Of a stretch of 27,822 nucleotides of DNA, positions 1 to 6,788 are shown one piece after another. The position numbers were made by a program, and so were the translations under genes. Numbering within the stretch: position 1 is the stretch's first letter; each line of letters starts with the position of its first letter. Origin of the DNA: Acidobacteriota bacterium (GTDB taxonomy: Bacteria > Acidobacteriota > Terriglobia > Terriglobales > Acidobacteriaceae); the NCBI GenBank assembly GCA_021809235.1, contig JAKBAG010000007.1, positions 1-27,822 on the forward strand. Reading direction: 5' to 3'. Under the pieces are notes generated by a model, which was not told the origin of the DNA, did no database searches, and saw nothing but the letters and a program-made list of their open reading frames with translations.

Positions 1-1404
1 CAGGATCAGGCGCATGTGGATGCGCTGAGCCATTCGGGAACGACGCAGGCGGGACACGCAACGGAAAAGCTGCCGGGCAATCTGGATATCTGGAAGGCGC
101 AACTCAGCCTGGATATGGATATTCTGCATGACACCGAGGCGGCACTCGCGCATGTATCGGGCGATCCGCGGGCGGAGATTGAGCGACAACTGAAGGCACG
201 AGAGGCCTCGCTGGCGGACTATGACAAGCAAGCGCAGAAGCCGTTTGATCCAGCGATGATCTCGGTGCAGCGACACCATACGCTGGCCAGTCGCGTCGAT
301 GCCTGGCTGCAGCAGAGCAGTCGGCGTAAGGCCATCCGACAGGCCCGCATCCGCGCCACCCAGGATGCTGCCGCGCTGACCACGCAACAGCAACAGTTGC
401 AGATGCTGCTGCGGCAGGTGGGCACAACGCAGGCGGGCGCCGGGCAGGATGCGCTGAGCACGCTGCAGAAACAGGCGGCCTACCGGGAGCTGCTGGCGAT
501 CCTGAATGACCGCATCCAGACGGAGAACCGGCTGGCGCAGACCTATCGGCAGTGGGGCAATCAGGTAGAGCTGCAGCACGGAATTCTGCTGCATCTGGTG
601 GCACAGTCGATTCTGTGGCTGTCACTGATCCTGATCGGCATGCTGATTGCCGATACGTTGGTGAGGCAGTGGACGAGCCGCTCGTCCATGGACCAGCGAC
701 GTCTGCATACCCTGCGGGCAATCGCCGAGGTTGCAATTCAACTGGTGGGGATTGTGCTGATACTGCTCGTTGTCTTTGGGGTCCCGGATCACCTGACGAC
801 GATCATTGGCCTGGCCACGGCGGGAATTACGGTAGCCTTTCAGGATTTCCTGCTGGCCTTTGTGGGCTGGTTTGTGCTGATTGGCAAGGGGGGGATTCGC
901 ATTGGCGATCTGGTGCAGATCAATGGAGCGCTCGGCGAGGTCGTCGAGATCCGGCTCTTTCGAACCACCCTGCTGGAGATGGGGGATTCGCCGGACAATG
1001 CGCATCCCACGGGCCGTCGCGTGACAATGCTGAACAGCTTCCCGATTACCGGACAATACTACTGCTTCTCCACCGAGGAGCAATGGATGTGGGATGATCT
1101 GACGATCAACCTGCCGCGTTCGGAGAATACGTTGGCATTAGCGGAGCGCATCCAGCAGGTAGTGCGTGAGGCCACAGAGGCCGACTCAAGGCTGGCGGAA
1201 AAGGAATGGCACAAGACGCTGGGGCCACTGGCACACGAGCATGCCAAAGCGGATGCGGAGCTGAATCTGCGACCAACTGATAGTGGATCGGTGAGCGTGC
1301 ATATCCGGTTTGTGACGCGAGCCGTGAGCCGGTTGGAGACGCGCAACCGCCTGTTCCAGAAGATTCTGGAGGCGATGAGCGCCGGCAGCGGGCAGGGAGC
1401 CTGA
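1..1404 (+). CDS. MscS-family mechanosensitive ion channel (5' partial)
   Basis: The reading frame is open from base 1, so the true start lies upstream. A GTG at 16 is only the first internal start codon. From that GTG, residues 1-180 are a hydrophilic, Gln/Ala-rich helical region, probably a periplasmic coiled coil. Hydrophobic helices follow at about 188-214 and 236-257, then the pore-lining helix and MscS beta domain at about 260-322 (GLATAGITVAFQDFLLAF, then GDLVQINGALGEVVEI). The Gly/Ala-rich pore helix followed by a beta domain containing a GxVxxI motif is the MscS signature. The C-terminal part (about 350-462) is a cytoplasmic alpha/beta region. By family knowledge it gates on membrane tension and releases solutes during osmotic downshock. 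The long N-terminal extension suggests an MscK/YbdG-like larger subtype, but the missing 5' end prevents subclassing. It ends about 100 bp before the tRNA-Leu and appears to be a separate unit. Confidence 0.85.
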   Translation, partial: QDQAHVDALSHSGTTQAGHATEKLPGNLDIWKAQLSLDMDILHDTEAALAHVSGDPRAEIERQLKAREASLADYDKQAQKPFDPAMISVQRHHTLASRVDAWLQQSSRRKAIRQARIRATQDAAALTTQQQQLQMLLRQVGTTQAGAGQDALSTLQKQAAYRELLAILNDRIQTENRLAQTYRQWGNQVELQHGILLHLVAQSILWLSLILIGMLIADTLVRQWTSRSSMDQRRLHTLRAIAEVAIQLVGIVLILLVVFGVPDHLTTIIGLATAGITVAFQDFLLAFVGWFVLIGKGGIRIGDLVQINGALGEVVEIRLFRTTLLEMGDSPDNAHPTGRRVTMLNSFPITGQYYCFSTEEQWMWDDLTINLPRSENTLALAERIQQVVREATEADSRLAEKEWHKTLGPLAHEHAKADAELNLRPTDSGSVSVHIRFVTRAVSRLETRNRLFQKILEAMSAGSGQGA

Positions 1405-1476
1405 TCGGGTGCGGGTCGCGAGGTAGGGAATGGAGTTCCAGCCCAATCCGTCCATCACCCGGTTCCAGCCGGTTTT

Positions 1477-1485
1477 TGCTATACT
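1477..1485 (+). promoter_or_regulatory. Extended -10 promoter of tRNA-Leu
   Basis: TGCTATACT is an extended -10 element (TG, one base, then TATACT at 1480-1485). It predicts a start near 1492, about 10 nt before the mature tRNA end. No good -35 hexamer is visible at 16-18 bp. The same nine bases occur before rimP on the other strand (18704-18712). Confidence 0.6.
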
Positions 1486-1501
1486 CAATCTGTTGCACAC
1501 T

Positions 1502-1586
1502 GCGGAAGTGGCGAAATTGGCAGACGCACAAGCTTGAGGTGCTTGCGCTGAAAGGCGTGGGGGTTCAAGTCCCCCCTTCCGCACCA
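1502..1586 (+). tRNA. tRNA-Leu (anticodon GAG), CCA encoded
   Basis: This is an 85-nt class II tRNA. The acceptor stem GCGGAAG (1502-1508) pairs with CTTCCGC (1576-1582), followed by discriminator A1583 and an encoded CCA (1584-1586). The anticodon stem CAAGC/GCTTG encloses the loop TTGAGGT, giving anticodon GAG, which reads CTC/CTT leucine codons. There is a long variable arm, and the T arm is GGGGG TTCAAGT CCCCC. All stems pair perfectly, so it looks functional. It lies 50 bp upstream of secG and is probably cotranscribed with it. Confidence 0.97.
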
Positions 1587-1636
1587 AATTTTTCACGAAA
1601 CGCGTTCCCTCCACGCGATTCCAGAAAGTATTTCGA

Positions 1637-1942
1637 ATGCATTTTCTTCTCTATGCCGTGATTGTGGTCCATGTGATCGTTTGCTTCTTTCTGATTGGCG
1701 TGGTTCTGCTGCAGCAGGGCAAGAGCGCTGATCTTGCCGGTACCTTTGGCGGTCAGGGTTCGCAGACGGCATTTGGCCCGCGTGCAGCGGCCAACCTGCT
1801 CACCCGGCTGACGGGTTGGGCTGCGGCAGTCTTCATGCTGACCTCGATCTCTCTCACGATCCTTTATCTGCGCAACACCAACTCCGGCAACTCTGTGCTT
1901 TCCGGGATCAAGACCTCGGCTCCTGCCCAGAGCGGCAAGTAA
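1637..1942 (+). CDS. secG: Preprotein translocase subunit SecG
   Basis: This 101-residue protein has the SecG layout: a transmembrane helix at about 4-24, the conserved cytoplasmic loop (LLQQGKSADLAGTFGGQGSQ, about 24-43, then TAFG), and a second helix at about 59-77. SecG is the accessory subunit of the SecYEG channel. It assists SecA-driven export across the inner membrane. The length is typical. A Ser/Thr/Ala-rich tail follows the second helix. The Shine-Dalgarno is weak (GAAAG near 1623-1627). It starts 50 bp after tRNA-Leu and is followed by a strong terminator, so tRNA-Leu and secG probably form one short transcript that may be processed at the tRNA end. Confidence 0.95.
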   Translation: MHFLLYAVIVVHVIVCFFLIGVVLLQQGKSADLAGTFGGQGSQTAFGPRAAANLLTRLTGWAAAVFMLTSISLTILYLRNTNSGNSVLSGIKTSAPAQSGK

Positions 1943-2009
1943 GCCACCGACTGGCAGGGACTGCTCCGGCGGAGAACAGCTGACTTTCGGACAGGTCAGG
2001 ATTGACATG

Positions 2010-2046
2010 AGCGGCCCATCTGCAACAGCAGATGGGCCGCTTGCTT
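2010..2046 (+). terminator. Intrinsic terminator after secG
   Basis: A perfect 14-bp stem (AGCGGCCCATCTGC at 2010-2023 with GCAGATGGGCCGCT at 2028-2041) encloses a 4-nt loop AACA. A T-rich tail (TTGCTTTT) follows on the plus strand. It ends the tRNA-Leu/secG transcript. It lies between convergent genes but has no T tract on the minus side, so it acts mainly for secG. Confidence 0.85.
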
Positions 2047-2066
2047 TTGCTACGGACAGGAGCGGC

Positions 2067-2945
2067 TCAGCCAGCCAGCTCTGCCATCGGTTCCACGCTG
2101 GGGCGCAGGGCATCCCAGCGGTCACTGTCGAAGCGCTCGAAGAGATCACGCGGCGTGAAGCGCTGCGGGAATTGCAGGGTCTGGCTGGTCTGCTTAACGG
2201 TCTCCATCATGGCGTCGTAGGCGAAGACAGCGGCACCAAGCATGGCATCGGAGAGCAGGACCATGCGGTAGCCCATGGATTCGACTTCGGCCAGCGGCTG
2301 CAGAGGGCTTTTGCCACCGATCAGGACGTTGAGGACGCAGGGTCCATGGACGAGTTCAGGGACGGCGGCCATCTGCTGGAGGTTTTCCGGGGCTTCTACC
2401 AGGGCCAGATCCGCTCCGACATCGAGTGCGGCATTGGCACGGGCGATGGCCTCGTCAAAGCCAACGACGGCGTTTGCGTCGGTGCGGGCAATGATGACAA
2501 AGTCGGAGTCGCGGCGAGCATTCACGGCAGCGGCAATCTTGCGGATGTATTCGGCGCGCGGGATGACCTGCTTCCCGCCGAGGTGGCCGCATTTCTTCGG
2601 GAAGACCTGGTCCTCGATGTGGACGCCGGCCGCGCCACTGCGTTCATACTCGTGGATGGTGCGGGTCATGTTCAGTTCATTACCGTAGCCGGTGTCGGCA
2701 TCGGCGATGACTGGCACCTGGACGGCGGCGGAGATGGCGTGCGCGTTGTGGACCATCTCAGTCATGGTAGCCAGTCCATAGTCGGGAAGTCCCAGACGAC
2801 TGGCGCTGGTGCCCATACCGGTCATGTACAGCGCGGGGAAGCCGGCGATCTCAACGGCCTTGGCAGACAGGCAGTCAAAGGCCCCGGGTGCAATGAGCAG
2901 TCGATCCTGGGATAGGGAGCGACGGAGTTGGTTGGCGCGGTTCAT
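2067..2945 (-). CDS. Isocitrate lyase/PEP mutase superfamily C-C lyase
   Basis: This 292-residue TIM-barrel protein has the superfamily's motifs in order: the substrate loop MTGMGTSASRLG (41-52), metal-binding DADTGYGN (82-89), E111-D112, the mobile catalytic loop KKCGH (117-121), and ARTDA (153-157). The Cys in KKCGH is the general acid of isocitrate, methylisocitrate and dimethylmalate lyases and is absent from PEP mutases. It is therefore most likely a Mg-dependent C-C lyase of a 2-hydroxy or 2-methyl dicarboxylate/tricarboxylate. The exact substrate cannot be told: methylisocitrate lyase (PrpB), dimethylmalate lyase and oxaloacetate decarboxylase are all possible. No prpC or prpD lies nearby to support a methylcitrate cycle. 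The start is supported by AGGAG placed 8 nt before the ATG. It stands alone, with a TonB receptor upstream on the same strand and secG convergent downstream. Confidence 0.88.
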   Translation of the reverse strand: MNRANQLRRSLSQDRLLIAPGAFDCLSAKAVEIAGFPALYMTGMGTSASRLGLPDYGLATMTEMVHNAHAISAAVQVPVIADADTGYGNELNMTRTIHEYERSGAAGVHIEDQVFPKKCGHLGGKQVIPRAEYIRKIAAAVNARRDSDFVIIARTDANAVVGFDEAIARANAALDVGADLALVEAPENLQQMAAVPELVHGPCVLNVLIGGKSPLQPLAEVESMGYRMVLLSDAMLGAAVFAYDAMMETVKQTSQTLQFPQRFTPRDLFERFDSDRWDALRPSVEPMAELAG

Positions 2946-3155
2946 GCCTTCTCCTGGAGTGGCGGCTGCACCGTGCGCGGCTGCCAGTGTGGTGTGGGTT
3001 TCGCCAACTGTCAGCGAAGGGCGCAGTAGGAGTGGCGTTCCGGCGCAGGATGAGCCGGTGCTACCGAACTGCGTTCCTGCCGATTAGGACGCAGCAGGAG
3101 TGCGGCAAGTTATCCGCGGAAGGCAATTCTGCGAGGAAAACCCGTGAAGATTTTG

Positions 3156-3207
3156 TCACACCTTCAGCCCGTCTTCTGAAGATGAAGACAGGCTGAAGGT
3201 GGTGTGA
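3156..3207. other. Long imperfect hairpin between receptor and lyase genes
   Basis: The left arm is 3156-3176 (TCACACC, TTCAGCC, then GTCTTC). It pairs with 3184-3207 (GAAGAC, then GGCTGAA, three extra bases, then GGTGTGA) around the 7-nt loop TGAAGAT. It lies 54 bp past the receptor stop. Neither strand has a T tract after the stem, so it is not a standard intrinsic terminator. It overlaps the tandem TGAAG elements. Confidence 0.55.
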
Positions 3208-3226
3208 AGCCAGAATGAAGAGTTGG
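3183..3226. promoter_or_regulatory. Four tandem TGAAG/CTTCA elements, 11-bp period
   Basis: TGAAG occurs at 3183, 3194, 3205 and 3216 on the plus strand, exactly 11 bp apart. On the minus strand the units begin CTTCATT, CTTCACA, CTTCAGC and CTTCATC. Tandem half-sites with 11-bp pitch are the arrangement bound by OmpR/PhoB-family winged-helix regulators; PhoB and PhoP boxes have this layout. The factor and target gene are unknown. The lyase gene is the nearest downstream gene on the minus strand, about 240 bp away. Confidence 0.5.
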
Positions 3227-3260
3227 ATAGGATGCGCAGTTTGTCCACGCAAGGCTGGTC

Positions 3261-5990
3261 CTAGAAGTGAAAGCCAAGCTCGGCCGTCATGGCGCGAGGT
3301 GTCACGTAGTGGGTTCCGCTGAATGTGGACAGGAAGTTGTAGAGAGCATACTTGTTGGTCAGGTTGACGGCGGTCAGCTTCAGGCTCCACTTGTAGTGCT
3401 GGCCGCGGAAGAGATTGTCCTGTCCGATGGAGGCATCGAAGAGGTTGCGCGGAGCGATGCGCGGCGGTGCCTTGTCGTTGTCGCCGGTGCCGGGTGCGGG
3501 AATATGCACAAGCCGCGAGCTGAGCTGGGAGGCAAGGCAGACAGCAGGCAGGGGATTGCCTGGCGTGGCGCGCTGGCCGTTGCAGGTGAGTCCTGCCTCG
3601 GCCTGTTCATCGGCAGTCAGTCCGCTGAGGATGACCGCAGGCAGGCCGTTGAGCGTGGTGGAGGTGGCGGCGCAGGCGCTGTTGGGGTCGTTGGAAAGCG
3701 GGTTGTAGCAGGGGACCGAGCCGGCAACCATACCGCTGTCAAAGCGCCAGTTGAAGCCGAACCACGGAAGCATCCATCCGTGCCACTGGCCGGGAGTCTG
3801 GTACTGCAGATGAGTGGTCTGGTTGAAGCGCTCGTCGTGATCGATGCGGAAGGGCAATCCGGGCTGGCCGACGGTGGCTCCCGCGCCGGCCACCTGCGGC
3901 GGAAAGAAGCGGGCAGCGACCGAGGACATGACGACGTATGCGGTCAGATGATGATAGTTTGGCACGGAGGCGCGCAAGGCAAAACCGGGGATTTTGGAGT
4001 TGTGCCAGTCGATGGGAAAGGTGATCGGGGTGTTGCCCAGGACGCTGAAGTCAAAGGCGTTATGGGTGTACTTCCAGATGTAGTCGCCGCTGAGGACGAA
4101 GTTCTTGCCGAATGCCTGCTGGAGTCCGGCATGGAACTCGTTTTTGAAGCCGGGCTGCAGTGTGCCCTGCACGCCGGTCGAGCAAAGCAGCAGCGGTGAC
4201 AGGACAGCATTCGAGCAGCCCTGGCTGGAGAGGACCAGGTTTTCGTTAAAGGGCGACTCGAGGGTGCGCGCATAGGAGACGCGGAGAACCGTGCTGGTGG
4301 CGTTGATTTTGTAGGAGACGCCGAGACGCGGCTCAGCCTGGCTGGCATCGGCCAGACCGTTGTAGACATCGCCTCGAAGGCCAAGGTTGAGCAGCCAGTT
4401 GCCGACAGTGATCTGATCCTCGGCATAGACGCCGATCTCCTTGACGTCGGTGTGTCCGCGGAAGGTGTAGGGAGCGCCTCCACGTGTGAGGTCATAGGGC
4501 CCGAGGACCTGCTGGTACTGAGGATTGGGCAGATTGCCGCCGCAGGAGGTGGGACTGCTGTAGCCGGGCAGGGGATTGCCGTTGGCATCGACGCAGGGCG
4601 CGTTGTAGAGGGCATTCACGATGCCGAGCGTGTCCTGCTCGTTAAGGTAGGTCTGGGCGTAGTTGCCGCCGATCTTGATGAGGTGGATACCGCGTGTGTA
4701 GGTCAGGTCGGCGTGGATGCCGGCGTTGGTCAGTGAGCGCGATTGCCCGATCGAGGAGGTCTGGAGGTTGGGCGCACCCTTGTCTGCGAGGGGATTATTG
4801 CTGGGGTAGTAATCATAGGCGTCGCGGCGGATGTAGGGGCCTACGTTGAGCACGGCGTAGTTGCTGAGGATGTGGGTGAAGCTGGGCGCAATGTCGAAGG
4901 TATTGATCTGGGAGCGTTGATCGGCGCTGCCGACAGCGCCGGTCACAGGCGTGGAGCTGGCTCCGTTCTGGACGATGTTGATGACGTTGGTGCTGTCATA
5001 GGAGTTGGGGGTCTGGAACCAGGAGCGGCTGTAGTTGAAGTTGACGTGGGCGTTGTTGCGAGAGTTGATGGTGGTGTCCACGCGATCAAAGAAGTTTTCC
5101 TCGTTGCCCTTGTCGTGGAAGACGCGGAACTCGGGCTGATCGAGGAATCGCCCGGTGTTCAGGCCATCCACTTCGACAAAGTTTCCCCAGTTGTCGCTGC
5201 CGTAGCTGAGGTCGAGCGAGCCGGTACTCGAGCCGAATGTGCCGTAGGAACTGGTCACGCTGCCGGTGGGTTTCGTAACGCCCTGACCGGAGCGGGTGGT
5301 GACCTGGATAACGAGACTGGTCTTGCCGCCGTACTCGGCCGGAGGCGCTCCGTCGATGACCTCCATGGACTGGACGGAGTTGGAAGGCAGCTGGTTGGAG
5401 AAGACCTTGCTTTGCTGGTCCGTGATGGGCTGGCCATCGATGGAAAAGGAGTTGGAGGCGTGGTCTCCGAGACCGTGGAAAAGTCCGTTGGAGTCTGCCG
5501 TGACGCCCGGCGAGCTGAGGGTAACCAGCGAGCTGAGTGAGGAGGACTGGCTCTCCAGCGGGAGTTCGTCGATGGTCTTGCGATCGACGTCGGTATGGAA
5601 GTTGGAGTCGGTTTCCAGCAGGTCACTGGCGGTCACCTGCACAGTGGTGGCGGCGGCTCCAATGGCCAGATGGGCCGTTACGGGGACGGCGACAGCAGAG
5701 CGGACGTTTACATCCTGAGTGTAGGCGTTGAAGCCTGGAGCCGTGACGGTGAGATGGTAGGGATTAAAGGGCAGGTTGGGGATGCGGAATTCGCCATTGC
5801 TGTCACTGACGGCGGTGCGAGAAAGCCCCGTGGCGGGGTCCTGGACCTGAATCTGCGCGCCGACAATGACGGCCCCACTGGTGTCCTGGACGGTCCCGGT
5901 GACGGCGCCGGTGGCGCCGGTGGTCTGAGCTGCGTGGCTGGTGGAGAATACCAGCAGCAGGGCGAAGAGAACGAATCCAATCTTCTGCAT
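3261..5990 (-). CDS. Oar-like TonB-dependent outer-membrane receptor
   Basis: This 909-residue protein starts with a signal peptide (hydrophobic 5-16, probable cleavage after SHA at 18-20). A carboxypeptidase-regulatory-like beta-sandwich follows at about 27-110 (TGTVQDTSGAVIVGAQI, then NGEFRIPNLPFNPYHLTV). Next is a TonB plug at about 130-235 (FSIDGQPITD, EVIDGAPPAEYGGKTS) and a 22-strand-type barrel ending in an aromatic residue (TAELGFHF), as needed for BAM insertion. The family imports large or scarce substrates across the outer membrane using TonB/ExbBD energy. Such regulatory-domain receptors are abundant in Acidobacteriota and are usually linked to glycans or unknown ligands. The ligand cannot be read from the sequence. 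A possible Shine-Dalgarno (GAGGACAGG) lies about 10 nt before the ATG. No TonB, ExbB or SusD gene is in the window. The only same-strand partner is the small HxH/CxxC protein upstream, which may hint at a metal or metal complex. Confidence 0.93.
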   Translation of the reverse strand: MQKIGFVLFALLLVFSTSHAAQTTGATGAVTGTVQDTSGAVIVGAQIQVQDPATGLSRTAVSDSNGEFRIPNLPFNPYHLTVTAPGFNAYTQDVNVRSAVAVPVTAHLAIGAAATTVQVTASDLLETDSNFHTDVDRKTIDELPLESQSSSLSSLVTLSSPGVTADSNGLFHGLGDHASNSFSIDGQPITDQQSKVFSNQLPSNSVQSMEVIDGAPPAEYGGKTSLVIQVTTRSGQGVTKPTGSVTSSYGTFGSSTGSLDLSYGSDNWGNFVEVDGLNTGRFLDQPEFRVFHDKGNEENFFDRVDTTINSRNNAHVNFNYSRSWFQTPNSYDSTNVINIVQNGASSTPVTGAVGSADQRSQINTFDIAPSFTHILSNYAVLNVGPYIRRDAYDYYPSNNPLADKGAPNLQTSSIGQSRSLTNAGIHADLTYTRGIHLIKIGGNYAQTYLNEQDTLGIVNALYNAPCVDANGNPLPGYSSPTSCGGNLPNPQYQQVLGPYDLTRGGAPYTFRGHTDVKEIGVYAEDQITVGNWLLNLGLRGDVYNGLADASQAEPRLGVSYKINATSTVLRVSYARTLESPFNENLVLSSQGCSNAVLSPLLLCSTGVQGTLQPGFKNEFHAGLQQAFGKNFVLSGDYIWKYTHNAFDFSVLGNTPITFPIDWHNSKIPGFALRASVPNYHHLTAYVVMSSVAARFFPPQVAGAGATVGQPGLPFRIDHDERFNQTTHLQYQTPGQWHGWMLPWFGFNWRFDSGMVAGSVPCYNPLSNDPNSACAATSTTLNGLPAVILSGLTADEQAEAGLTCNGQRATPGNPLPAVCLASQLSSRLVHIPAPGTGDNDKAPPRIAPRNLFDASIGQDNLFRGQHYKWSLKLTAVNLTNKYALYNFLSTFSGTHYVTPRAMTAELGFHF

Positions 5991-6129
5991 GCGTCTTTGC
6001 CTGTCCTCGCGGCTCTGTGCCGCCTGGTGTGCCGTGTCTTGGGAGCCGTGCAGCCACAGAGTTCGGGAAGACTTTGGGAGATATGGCTACTGCAGCGGGG
6101 TTCTTCCCTGTGTGCTGCTGCGGTCATCT

Positions 6130-6233
6130 GCGCCGCAATCCCGAAATAACTGGAGGAAGCGCGATGCGCGGCCTGCCCGGATAGCTGCCCTTCTTTGTCG
6201 CCGGGGACAGGGGCGCGACGCGCCGCAATCCCG
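6130..6233. repeat. Pair of 14-nt direct repeats in the receptor leader
   Basis: GCGCCGCAATCCCG occurs at 6130-6143 and again at 6220-6233, 90 bp apart, in the 250-bp gap between the small membrane protein and the receptor gene. The second copy overlaps a perfect 13-nt palindrome, GGCGCGACGCGCC (6212-6224). The gap holds no open reading frame I can support. The function is unknown; the elements could be operator sites or chance in GC-rich sequence. Confidence 0.4.
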
Positions 6234-6240
6234 GGTGGAA

Positions 6241-6639
6241 TCAGGCAGAGACAGTGGGCGGCGGACGCTTGTAGAGCGTGCAGTGCAGCGCCGGTGCGGG
6301 AGCGGACTGGCGGGGTGAAACGACCAGATCGCGGTGCCAGCGGACCATCCGTACCGCAGCATGCGTGCGCACGGGCGCGGCTGAATGCATGGCGACGCAG
6401 ATGGGACATTGGTCCGGATTGCTGCCTGCGGGATGGACGTGGACGGACTGGACAAACAGCAGGAGGCCGAGCAACAGCATGCACACGCAGGCCGCCAGCC
6501 GCGCAGCCTGACTGGAGCGCGTGTGGGTGGCTGCGAATTGGGAAGAGCGGAAGTACATCTCTGTTAAAGTGCTTGCGTTCCAGCGCACCGGTGCGAGCAT
6601 CAGATGCCGGTATGGAGTGGCAATGGCAGTTGCGCGCAT
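6241..6639 (-). CDS. Small membrane protein with HxH and CxxC motifs
   Basis: This 132-residue protein has one strong hydrophobic segment at about 48-64 (LAACVCMLLLGLLLFVQ). Directly after it comes a cluster of possible metal ligands: HVH, then CPIC, then MH, all within 20 residues (about 66-85). The C-terminal part is basic and low in complexity. This layout resembles DUF2946-like small proteins, often found next to TonB receptors or copper genes, but I cannot confirm the family. The start at 6639 is favoured by a good Shine-Dalgarno (AAGGA, 5 nt spacing). A later ATG (residue 28) would still keep the helix. It lies 250 bp upstream of the receptor gene on the same strand, so cotranscription is possible. 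A periplasm-facing metal-binding or sensing role is inference. Confidence 0.65.
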   Translation of the reverse strand: MRATAIATPYRHLMLAPVRWNASTLTEMYFRSSQFAATHTRSSQAARLAACVCMLLLGLLLFVQSVHVHPAGSNPDQCPICVAMHSAAPVRTHAAVRMVRWHRDLVVSPRQSAPAPALHCTLYKRPPPTVSA

Positions 6640-6788
6640 TGCTTTCCTTCAGGATACACAACCTATGGACGATTTCCGAGGACGTTTTGTTCCGTCCAAA
6701 GGTCGATGGGGTAGGGATTTTCTGCATTGTTGTATCCACGTACACTGCAGACAGGCAGCGGTGAGGTGGTTGCCGGAAAGGTAGCTGC

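Larger units (their letters stand above)
2946..3260. other. Gene-free 315-bp stretch upstream of the lyase gene
   Basis: No coding sequence is supported here. Proceeding away from the lyase start, it holds the lyase ribosome binding site, an imperfect hairpin at 3069-3094 (CTGCGTTCCT against AGGACGCAG, one bulge), a long imperfect hairpin at 3156-3207, and four 11-bp-spaced TGAAG elements at 3183-3226. On the minus strand CAAAAT (3150-3155) is a poor -10 candidate for the lyase. No convincing -35/-10 pair was found. It appears to be a regulatory region or long leader. Confidence 0.6.

Noticed and set aside
2007..2915. Plus-strand open frame of 302 residues over the lyase gene
   Set aside because: It is antisense to a protein with clear family motifs and begins inside the secG terminator; it arises from GC-rich codon use.
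3267..4199. Plus-strand open frame of 310 residues inside the receptor gene
   Set aside because: Gly/Val-rich antisense shadow of the TonB receptor barrel, without a ribosome binding site or domain.
5991..6240. Cobalamin-type riboswitch before the TonB receptor
   Set aside because: I looked for the B12-box pattern and conserved core segments and did not find a convincing match; only short repeats and a palindrome are present.
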